A stretch of 38,629 bases of DNA from Ectocarpus siliculosus (taxonomy: Eukaryota > Sar > Phaeophyceae > Ectocarpales > Ectocarpaceae). The DNA is taken from positions 4,188,559 through 4,227,187 of the forward strand of contig FN649742.1 in assembly GCA_000310025.1 (NCBI GenBank), in the 5' to 3' direction. The position numbers and the translations under genes are program-made. Numbering within the stretch: the first letter of the stretch is position 1; each line of letters begins with the position of its first letter. A model generated the notes under the pieces. It searched no databases, was not told where the DNA came from, and saw only the letters and a list, made by a program, of their open reading frames with translations. Below, piece by piece: positions 19,901 through 29,868 of this stretch.

Positions 19901-21554
19901 GCTGCTTCTGCTGCTGCTGCTGCTTTAGTGTATTCTCGAAGTTGGTGGTTGTTTGCTGCTGTACGCGGCTTCCAGAAGCTCTCTCTGGCTGCAATGGACG
20001 GGTTGATCCTCCTCAGTAGTTCGTAAGGTAGTGCAGGGTTGGGGCTTTCCAAGGGGAGGGGTACAGGGTGGAGAGAGAAGGGTGTGGTAATGACAGGGTG
20101 TGGGCCGATGCCCGAAAAACTAAATCTGAACAAAATGCGGCGGAATTTTTATTTTGGAACCGGAAACTTGGGGTCATCGCTCTCCGAATCGGCATGTGAC
20201 CCTTGTTCGTTCTGTTCTTTTTTTCGGATGGCGGCTGTTCGGCTGTTGCTGGCGTCTTGCCCCTGCCTCGTCCCGTCTCTTTGATCCACACAGAAGTCTC
20301 TGCGCATTTACAAGCATCAATCACATTCCGGCCACACCAGTCCACAGTACAATTGTAGACTGTTCCCTTCCTTCCTCCGTTCCGTTCTCCTTTACCTTAT
20401 TTCGCTCTCTGTCTCTGTCTGTCTGTCTCTCTGCCTCTGTCTCTGTCTCTCTCTCATCCTTGTGGGCGTGTTTCTATTATTTGCAACACACACGGATGAT
20501 GATGTGGTCGTGCACAGATAGATCACATGATGACCTGCAGTACGACGGTGCTCGTTTCGTTGGTTCTTGTTGAGAGATATGCATAGCCTATGTGCCGCTG
20601 AGCTGTGCTGCGAACGGTTGGAAATTCAAACGGCATCTTCGTGAGGAAAACGACGAAAGAGCTGAAGAGCAGCACACCCTGTCTGTACATTCCAAGTGCT
20701 CCAGCATTTCGTTTCGTGCCGTCTTGATTTCCTTCATATTTTTACAGTGTGGTGCGCCTTGGACACAGTAAAACACGCCGTACACCGTACACCGAGTCTG
20801 GCTACTGTTGCGTTTATTTTCTAACTTCTAACACCTCAGTCTATTTGTAGCTATATCACCGCCATCAACCAAGTTCAGAGTCGAACTAAATAGGACCAAT
20901 TTCGGAGTCTAAAAAAGGCTCACACCGTCTTGTAATTTTGGCAGAAAAGGGGTGAAAACAAAACAACCCCGTTCACCGTCACCCCCATGTGTGTGTCTAT
21001 GATGACAGCATGCGCACGTAAACCCGATCGGATCGCAGCCGTCGCCTATTCACCCGCTGAGACCCATGTGACATCTGTTCGGCGGTACGCCCGTCAGCGC
21101 GGAAAATGCAAAGAACGAAACAACCCGCCTCCTTTACATAATGAGACAAACTGCTACATATGTCCGACCAACCCCCGCCAAGAAGACACCTGGCTGCACG
21201 TATGTATGTGTCGGCACTTGCACGGCTCGTCGACACCACAAAAAAATGAAACGCAATCAATTGTCCACACACTAGACCAGTACATCAACATCCCCATGCT
21301 GCGTGATGTGCAGCGTGGCGAACAAGCAACACGCCGCCGACAGTCGTAGCAAAGTCGGTCGTGGAGGCGTTGTTGCTTGAGAAGGGACGGCACGCCGCCG
21401 GCGGTGTCTGTCAGAACAATAAAAACGCTGGAGATCTTCGTCCTATATGCATAGTGAGATGGATGAACTCCACGCCTTCAACACGTGGGACCCTGTACAG
21501 GGCAGGTCGCTATCGCTCACGATTCATGTACGAATGCCAAAGGACCGGTCACCA
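19901..21554. other. Intergenic, no supported gene
   Basis: The start is the 5' flank of the secreted-protein gene, with a short CAG/CTG run (19904-19926) just before its ATG. A CT/CTGT-rich microsatellite occupies about 20405-20456. No convincing coding or RNA gene was found; the frames at 20154-20573 and 20987-21349 show no family features. Confidence 0.5.
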
Positions 21555-22067
21555 TCACAGCATCATCATGTCGTCGTCGTCCTCACGACCACCACCACCC
21601 CCTCCGCCGCCAGCGCTAACACCCCGACAGCGCGAGCCCCCTTCTCTCTCCCTGCCGCCAGCTTTCGCCTTCCCCCTCCTTTCCTGAGGCGCGCCGCTGC
21701 GCTTGCTTGATCGGCCGCCGCTCGTCACCGCCGTGGGAACAGCGGTCTTGCTCTTTGAGTCCCGATTCCCTCCGACCCCACCACAGCCGCCTCCAACTCG
21801 AACTCCCGCGTCTCCTCCCCGCGTAGCAGGGCTCTTTCCCCGTCCACTCTGTCGTTGTTTTTGCTGCTGCTGCCTTTGTGGGGTTTCTGCGAACCTCAGG
21901 CTGACCTCCCGCATTTTGGCGGGTTGCCGCTGCTGCTGCTGATGTTGAGAGGTCCCTCTTGCTGCCTCCTTTGTACTGCCCCCCAACCCGCCTATTGTGG
22001 CCCTCCGCGGCATGCTGGATGAAGATGAAAAAGGCGGAAGTGTGGCTGACAAGAGGGACGGCGAACT
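21555..22067 (-). CDS. Candidate last exon of the M1AP-like gene (low-complexity tail)
   Basis: The minus strand is open for 171 codons from 22067 to the stop at 21555. The product is rich in Ser, Gly, Gln, Arg and Lys and ends in a Gly tract and DDDD. A CAG acceptor at 22068-22070 gives phase 0, matching the phase-0 donor CGG|GTGAGC at 22749/22748 of the preceding exon. The C-terminal part of human M1AP is also a Ser/Arg/Lys-rich low-complexity tail, which is weak support. Against it, the acceptor lacks a clear pyrimidine tract because it follows a CAG repeat. The alternative is that the upstream exon reads on to its own stop at 22458. Confidence 0.4.
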   Translation of the reverse strand, partial: SSPSLLSATLPPFSSSSSMPRRATIGGLGGSTKEAARGTSQHQQQQRQPAKMREVSLRFAETPQRQQQQKQRQSGRGKSPATRGGDAGVRVGGGCGGVGGNRDSKSKTAVPTAVTSGGRSSKRSGAPQERRGKAKAGGREREGGSRCRGVSAGGGGGGGGREDDDDMMML

Positions 22068-22080
22068 CTGATGTCGCCTC

Positions 22081-22117
<37 letters not shown>

Positions 22118-22748
22118 AGTAGTAGGCGATACAAGCAAAACGTGGGTGAAGGGGGATCGAAAATGCGGAGGATTTTGCGAGGTCTAGAGCGGGAACCAGA
22201 GGAAGGTGGACAAAACTCTACGAAGGAGTTTATTGTTTGTCTGGAACGGTAGCGGGAAAGCAGTCGACGATGACGCCGGCATCCGCATCTCGGACACACA
22301 CAACCGAACAAAGAAAGACTCTGGGGGCTCGGTGAGTGACGACAGAACTTCGAAAGTCCGATGGAAAAGCGCGAGCTTTGCCTATCCACACAACAACAAG
22401 AAAAAAACAGTGGCAGTGCTCAGCACGACATGATTTACTCCTGTCACCTAACGAGCGTCATGCAAGGTTGTGGCTGTCAAGCCAATCCTTTGATTGAAGC
22501 AGGCAATAAACGCATAGGCTCGACAAAAAGCAGGTTCGAGACTCCGAAAAGACAGAGCGTCCGTGCGGAGCTCTCACCGTAGATGACTCACTTCCACGGT
22601 TTCCGGGACTCATTCTACGCGCGCCAATTGGCCGAATTTTTCTAGCTCTTGATTTTTTCATTTGTCCTAAACACCCATACACAGGGTGGTGGATCAACAC
22701 AATCCACCATACTTTACGCGATCTATCTCTCGACCATGACTCGCTCAC

Positions 22749-25700
22749 CCGATCTGGGTCGCAGCCGAGCCTGCGGTTCGCACTCACGCCGCCTACGCCA
22801 GCGCCAGCATTGCTCGCCGCCCTCGCTGTTCTCGGCGCTGCCGCCACGGTGCCGCTAGTAGAAGTGCGCCCCTGTTGGGGCTGGTGCCGCTGAGACGCAA
22901 GCAACTCGAACAGTCCGCTCGAGTGCTTCAGCGGATTGTACGTGCCGGTGTCTAGCACCTCGAGGCTGCCGCGGTGGGATGCATTGGGTAGGGTGGGGAG
23001 AGGTCGAGGACACGCCGGAGACGGAGGCGTTCGGGACGAGAGCGTAAGACAAACGAAAAACGCCGTTATTATGCGGTTTTGCTCCTGTGTGGGCGTTTTC
23101 ACCAACACGTCGCCTCTGTTCGACCGACCGCCACAAACGTTAGAGCAAAGATTCGATAGATAAAAAGTAGCATGGGGGCCAAGAACCGTGACCGAAAACG
23201 AGACAATTTCTGCATACCAAAAATATCACACACACACACATCAACGCAAAAAAATATACTTCTTGCTTAGTCAAAAACATAGAAACGAGGGAGGGTACCT
23301 GGCGGAAGCGGCCGCCCTTTCAACGGAAAGCTCCGACGCGACATTCGAGATGCTGTTCACGCTTGTTTCGACCGCCTCTCCCTCCTCCAGGACCTCTTCC
23401 TTCGTCGCCAGGCGGATCAGCAGCCCCCTGTCTGCCAGCATCGCATCCGCGGGGCCCCCTTGTTGCGCTCTCGGTGCGCCGAGGGCAGCAGCAGCAGCAG
23501 CAGCGGGGTCTTGTGGAGGGGTTTGGGGCAGCAGCAGCCACCGCTCCTGCGACCGTATTAGGTCCCAGGGGGAGAGGGGGGGGGGGGTCAAGCGGCGTCC
23601 CGAGTCCTGGCTGCGTCCGCACTATGAGGTCGCATCATCCATGCCGTAAATTTCCAGGTTGGTCCTCGTGTTTTGTACCCCACCTCGACAAACAGGGGTC
23701 TAGGTAGCGCCACCCGACATTCATTCCAAACGATCACCAGCGAGAAGCGAAAGCGTAGAACAATGACAACGCAGGTAGTTGGGCGTTCAACCTCTTACCC
23801 TATGAGCGGCAACCGGTTGACCAAAACGCGCCACCGCTAGTTTACTGTCATACTGATCGACAGAGGTATTTTTTTTCGTTTATCTTCAAGAAACGAAAGC
23901 AAATACATTCCCCATCCATAGGCCCTATCAATAGGTGGGTCTTCACCTCGAGGGAAGTGGAGGGGTGTCGGAGGGAAAGGAGAAGGCCCATGTCGCGCTC
24001 GTTCAGCTCGGCGCACACTGCCATGAACAGCTTCCTGACCCCCCCCGAGAGGCACAGCGACAACAGGGGAGAAGGTCCGCGGTGACGGCGGCGACGGGGG
24101 GTAACGCCGAATGAGTCGGTGGGCGTGTGGATGGCGGGTCAGTACGGTTTGCTTCGTCGATGGCGTTTGCTTCCCTCTACGCGTCCGTACGCGCGAAAAG
24201 CACGCGTTAAGACCAAGCGCGAGGCGATCGGTATGGGCGAAAACAGGGGCTGAGCCTATATCTCCAAGGAACGCCTTGTGTCCGTACACCTCACCTGTTG
24301 GCCTGGGAGTGTTGACGGGACCCTTGGATACGGGACGGGATGCACAGTAGCGGATCCCCCCGACACAACCCCTGGTCCAAGGTATCCAATACCACGCCCT
24401 GGGGGGGGGGGGGGGGGGGGGGGTACTCATAGTCGTGCATGCCGTAGTCGTTAGACCATTGACCTCGCATCCCTACAAAGCCGGGACGGAGCACGTCGGG
24501 TTCTCACCGGACCAGGCTCTCACATCACCAAGCGCGAAGCGCCGTGAGGTATTCGGCGAGTCGCATGAAGGGTGCGCTGCATCCTGCTACAAGGGTGTTC
24601 GGCATCTTGTGCTTGCTTCCTTGCGTAGGGATGACAGCTGCGTATGACTCACTTTATTTTCTGGTGCTTCCACTTCCAGAGACAGTTGTAAGCACTGTGT
24701 AACTGCCTCGAGGATGCTTGACCATTTTAACACATCGTGGTGCGATCATCCCCCTTGCGCGGAGTGAGGGTTTTCGACCCCGCTCAACATGATCTACTCG
24801 ACCACCATTCATGGTTACCGCAAAAACAAAAACAGAGGTAAAAAAACCCGGAAACCTGGTTGCCGAGTTCACGAAGTGAAGTGGCTTGTTTTACAACGTC
24901 GTTGCCAAGCGACGAAAACCCCATCCTGATGGCAAACACCGGGGGGGGTGGCTCGTTTTACAACGTCGTTGCCAAGCGACGAAAACCCATCCCCGATGGC
25001 AACCCCCGGGGGGGGGGGGGGGTCAAAAAACGACAAGCTTGCGTCACCGTAGAGCAAAGGGGGACAGCGGACAGCGGTGGTAGTGATGCCGTCTTCAACG
25101 ATATAGCAGGAGGTGAGGTGCGTGCCGACTGAACGTATCGGTTCAGTTACAGAGTAGGGAGGGTTGCGACGAGTGACATGTATATATACTTTCTATCCAC
25201 TCCGCTGGAGAACCAAGAAGAAAAAGCGGAACAACAACAAAAAATATAACCGACCACCTTCTTTCGTGAAAGCTTGCTGCGTGGAAAGTGGGCGGAGTTC
25301 GGTCGCCTTGTCGTAAAAAAATCGCGAAATGCTAGAAAAGCATACGTATGATGAGGAGCAGGATACAAGCCAAAGTTTCTCCTTCAATGAAGAAAGTGGC
25401 GCCGTAGCATTGTTTCATCGGAACGAAATCACGGACCAATCGGGCAGGCAGGTCCCACGAAGCGTATACTCGAGAGTGACCACACGCCATGTCAGGACAC
25501 GCTGCCTTGTGACTAGAGGGCTGTGCGACTGTTTTCTGAGAACTACAAGGAAACCAACGATAGATCAAAACAAAACCTCATTCACTACCGGTGCGGAGTT
25601 GCACTTTCTCATACTGACAATATCTTCTCTTGCTTCTATTTGCGATAGAACGTTTCGTGAAAGCTGATGGCATCGTCCACGAACCAACGCTCTCCTATAT

Positions 25701-28700
25701 TTTTTCTCCCGCGTTGCACCAGGTGGTTCGACGGAGAGAGAGTGAGAGAGAGAGTGAGAGAGAAGAAAGAGAGTGAGAGTGAGAGTGAGAGAGAAGAAAG
25801 AGAGTGAGAGTGAGAGAGAAGAAAGAGAGAGGGAGCCCCGGCAGCACCCTCCCGTTCGACCCGATCCATACCTCTCTTTTCGACCGCGCTCCACAACCAA
25901 AGACCAAACAAACAATAACAGGAGCAGACGTAGCGCTCCATGCGTTGGCCAGCCGGCTACAATACCCTTTCCTCCTCTGCCCCCACCCCACCGTCCCCGG
26001 TGCGTCTCACCTGGACGACCTTCATATTGGAAAACCTGATGGTATCACACGGCAGCACGAAAACACGACGAATTCAAAAGAACGGCATCAGCAACAGGTT
26101 GTATTCGGGGGGGTGCGTGGGGTGGGGGGGGGGAATCACCACCTTTCGCAGGCGGCGTTCACGCGACGGTTTTCTCCGTCGCACGCACCAAGCGAAACAA
26201 ACTTCCCACGTCCCCATCCAACTGACCCCTTCCGCGATGGTGCAAAACCTACAGTACCGACAAAAGAGAGAGCACTTACCCCTTGTGCAGCAGCGACGCC
26301 GGGGAGCCGGGCGACGACTTAGGCAAGACCCGGCTTTGGTCCAGCAGGTAGTGAGTCATCTCCACCTGTCCAACAACAAAGCGCGCCGTACAGTGCGTGC
26401 GCATCGGGCCGCGCGCGCGGGGGCGAGGGAGGGGGTCGAGTCATGAAGAAGACATGCTGCCTGGTTGCTGTGAAGTTTATAGTTGCTGTACCAGCCGCCG
26501 TCAGATGAACGAGGTAGGATGCGCACGTAACACGCACCTCGCGGGTCGTGACCGAGGAGGAAATTCTCGCAAAAAATGGACTCAGCCTCTTGAGTGGATC
26601 AGGTGCAAGCTCCTCTCTCGTGAGAGTCCGCTCGATGTTGACGGCCGTAAGGTTCGAAACATGGTACCTAGCAGAGGCGGAGATTTCATATGACAAACGT
26701 AGATATCTGGATTTGTGATAGTATTTAGGTACAACCAGGCGATCTTGACCGATGTACCTCGATGGTGACGCCGCTGAAGGTCTCTGTCGCCGGCAAGCGG
26801 AGAGAGCAGGCCTGCCGCGGGGAAGAGTCTCTCAGCCAGCACCGAAGCTGGGAATCGAACATGGCCGCCGTGTTATCGATGAGGTCCTTTTGCAGGCCAT
26901 TGTGGCGTAGACAGATGGACAGGCAAGGCACAATAGCAATGAGCGGAGGCAGAAGCATCTGACGTCGGTGAAGCGTTTGTGTGAATTGTATATTCACATG
27001 ACAACCACCGCTATTGTTTTTCCTCACCATAGTTACGTTCGGTGTCTGAAACATCCATATTTGCGGTCGGAGCAACACGCGCGGAGGATATCACGGGTCC
27101 CTTAGTGTGCAATCATATCACGGTACCCCCCTGATCGTCTGTGCCATTTCAAAGACGCTAAAGCTCGTTCATTAAGCATGAAGCTTGCTTGCGGCAAACA
27201 ATGTTACTGATTGCAGCAGGCAACCGGGTGGAAGTTCAGTACGAGAGAGAGAGACAAGACAGGGACAGAGAGAGATAAACAGACAGGCAGACAGAGAGGC
27301 AGGCAGAAAGACAGAGAGAGATACTCACAAGGAGACCCAGAGGTGGAGAGAGAGAGAGAGACAGAGAGAGAGACAGAAAGACAGAGACAGAGACAGACAC
27401 ACACAGAGAGAAAAAGAGTAAATATCCAGCCAGGAGCTGCGTTCATGCACTAGTGCACGTAGGTCCCGTTGTGACAAACAAACGAAAAACTTACGAGCGC
27501 GAACGCCCTGCCCCGGTCCTTGGCCCCCTCCCGAAGCCGTTGAAGTCCGTTCCACCCGGTCAGCGGGTCCGACGCCCCCGCCCCACCAACGCTGCAGGAA
27601 GAAGAGCCCACCACCTCCACGAACACCAGCGAGATGCGAGGCACCGGCGGGGCCTGCTGCGTCCCCAGGGCCTCGGCGGTCTGGGAGAAGAAGCGAGCCT
27701 CGTTCGCCGAGTCTTCGCCCGCGAGCATGAGGTCGGTCGTGAGGACGACTATCTGGTGTGTGCATGTACCCATCGATCGTACGCACGCGAGGTTTCCGAT
27801 TGTTCCAGGGGGTGGTAGTGGCGCGCGTTGGCGATGGGCAGAGTTTGGGTTGGGTGTCTCTGTGTTGCGTATGATTTTATTGCACCAGTCGAGAACATCT
27901 GTCGAACAGGGCACACAAACGGCGGAGGCGCAGCATCCTGCCTCTGACGAGGGTCGGTTTCCGAACCTCGATACAGCCTTGGCAAGCAACCAAAAGGCGA
28001 GTCGCCAACCCGTCGTCAACACGAACTTTGGAAAAAGCTCTTGGCGCAATATCTCTCGTGCTACCCTCTTTCGGCGCGCACGCCTTTCGCTAGTGCGGAG
28101 CAACAGACCTTGGAGAATACGGGATAGGGGTGTTCTCCAGACGCGCGAAACCTGAGATAGCTGTAGTAGGTCCCCGCACAATGCCCTCATCACGTTAATA
28201 AGTATGTCTCTTATTGTGGGACCATGCTCTATCGCATGGGGGGAGGCGTGGGAGTCACCTCTTCCAGAGCGCGTTCTCGGATCCTGGTCGCGGTGAGGGT
28301 GGCGTCGATCAGAAACTTCCACCCGAACCCGTCGCCGTAGCCGTTCTCCGGCACATCTACCTGTGGGGAGGGAGGCATCAAAGCGACCGGACGGGCGAGG
28401 TGGTTTCCAACGGAACCTTGGCGCGGCCTCCATTTACAGAGCAGGAGGGGAGAGCGGAGCGCGGGAGCTGCAAAGAACTGGCCAGCCTGGAATGCCTGTC
28501 TTTTACTACGATATGAACGCCTCCTTGCCGAAGGCTATCTGCTTGCTGCGTTTGCGCGACGGGTGGGGGATGGCGGCCATCCCCCCCCCCACACACGCAG
28601 GAGAGAGAGAAGCGCCCCGCACCGACATTCGTTTGGATGCAGCTGGCATGCTGCAGTGCCGTTGGTTATCCCTCACCGTGTGGGGGATGCCGTACTGGGT

Positions 28701-29553
28701 GACCTGCCGTATTGGGTGACCTACCGTACACCTCTGTCGGACACGGCACACAGCTTTGGCAAACACGATCTGCACATTTTCGTTGGGAGATTTCACCCCT
28801 CTCCACACAAACCGATACCTATGTAGCACACACACCGGGTACCGCGCGAGGTACAAAGTGTGCGTATGACACGGGGGGACCAGGTGGGGACGTACCAATC
28901 GCGCGCACGACACGTCTGCGGGGGTGACGGGCCTTCCTCGGCAGACAACTTGCACCATCTTGCCCTGGCTGCCGGTGGGGACGATCAGTCCGGAGGGCGC
29001 ATCCACGAGCTGCACTCTGCCCAGAGCGCAGCAACGCGACAGCAGCTGCTTCGCGTTCTCTGCAGCGCGGCGCAAGTGGATTGAAAATAACGGTGAAACT
29101 AGGCACATACCATCCTTGGGTGTAGAACACGTTTGCCAAGCAGTGACTACAACTGGTGTGTGTGTTGAAAGGCGAGCTCATGTGCTGCGAAAATTTGAGA
29201 TTCAAACCGAAAACATGTGTTGCGTGTCCAAGCAGCTGAAAAAAAGAACAGCAACCGTTCTTGAGGCAATATGCATGGGATCAGCAGGGTCAGGTAGTTC
29301 GTGGCAGCATTACGCAGACGACCTTCTCCACCCACCCCACTCAGCTAAATGAACCAGACTTTGTCGTCAACGGCAACCGTAGCATAGCCTGGGTAAAGTC
29401 CCATCACAACGCGCTGCAAGATACTGCTGCTGTAGATACTGCTGCGGCGGCTCTTCCGGCAAGGGCCAAAGTCATACCTAGAAACACCTCCAACCGCAGG
29501 TTGACATCGACGGCCAGAGACGACGGCCGCCGGGAATCCAGCACAACGATCAT
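22749..29553 (-). CDS. M1AP-like meiosis protein (meiosis I associated protein homologue), multi-exon
   Basis: Exons read from the minus strand: 29553-29478, 29059-28896, 28360-28259, 27752-27495, 26886-26750, 26667-26538, 26365-26280, 26035-26011, 24398-24295, 24034-23947, 23546-23299, 22965-22749. Phases agree throughout. The ATG (29553) opens MIVVLDSRRP. Anchors that match my recollection of vertebrate M1AP, in order: IVVLTTDL and a downstream LVFVEVV; LIDNTAAMFDSQLRCWLRDS; VVLDTLDQGLC; KLFMAVCAEL; ERWLLL; LDTGTYNPL followed about 18 residues later by QGR. Vertebrate M1AP is a ~530-residue protein needed for male meiosis I and linked to crossover factors. This product is about 545 residues to the end of the twelfth exon, longer with the tail exon. 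The donor at 26749 (GTCAAG) is atypical. The gene itself is well supported by splice structure; the family name rests on memory and needs a profile search. Confidence 0.72.
24401..25022 (-). repeat. Dispersed ~600 bp repeat, copy C, abutting an M1AP-like splice acceptor
   Basis: Reverse-complement copy of the repeat at 481 and 9498, lying in the intron 24399-26010 of the M1AP-like gene and so in the same orientation as that gene's transcript. In element orientation it starts in the C-run at 25022-25008, has two head subunits and ends with GACTATGAGTAC plus a run of more than 20 C. That run is followed immediately by AG and then the coding exon beginning at 24398. The element's terminal C-tract therefore is the intron's polypyrimidine tract. 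Confidence 0.8.
25732..25833 (+). repeat. GA-rich microsatellite
   Basis: An imperfect GAGA/GTGAGA array with internal AGAAGAAAGAGAGTGAGAGT repeats, in the same M1AP-like intron as repeat copy C. Open frames through it on either strand are artefacts of the repeat. Confidence 0.85.
27243..27415 (+). repeat. GA/CAGA-rich microsatellite
   Basis: A long purine-biased array of GAGA, CAGA and GACAGA units ending in an ACAC tract, in the M1AP-like intron 26887-27494. On the transcribed sense (minus) strand it is CT-rich. No coding role. Confidence 0.85.
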
Positions 29554-29868
29554 GGGCAACACGGAAGCAACACTCTCGTGGCGTGGCGAAGTCGCAGCCG
29601 GCCTCTTGCGCGCTCCAAAAGCTGATTCAAACAGCCGCAGCAAGTCAAGTCGCAGCAAGGCGCAGCTGCGGGGGGTTATCCAACCAAGATGTTAGGTAGG
29701 GATGTACCAAGAATAATGTGCCGGCCCCCGCCAGATCAGCATTTATTTGTAGAACAGAAGAGGCCACACGGCACACCTTTTATTTTTGCTTGCACTCCTC
29801 TCTCCTTCCTTCGCTGTTGTCTCCCCACACACGCACACCTGCATCCGAGAGCACTACCAGCAGCCACC
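29554..29868. promoter_or_regulatory. Divergent promoter region between the M1AP-like and metacaspase genes
   Basis: The two start codons lie 316 bases apart on opposite strands, so core promoters and both 5' UTRs must share this stretch, unless either gene has an upstream non-coding exon. No clear TATA box is visible. Short repeats occur at 29635-29665 (CGCAGCAAGTCAAGTCGCAG) near the M1AP-like start, and a C/T-rich tract at about 29785-29840 precedes the metacaspase ATG. The shared-promoter role is inferred from geometry. Confidence 0.45.

Noticed and set aside
25636-25991. Open frames through the GA-rich tract (SLSLSL-type and RVREKK-type peptides)
   Set aside because: They are generated by the microsatellite itself and change frame arbitrarily.
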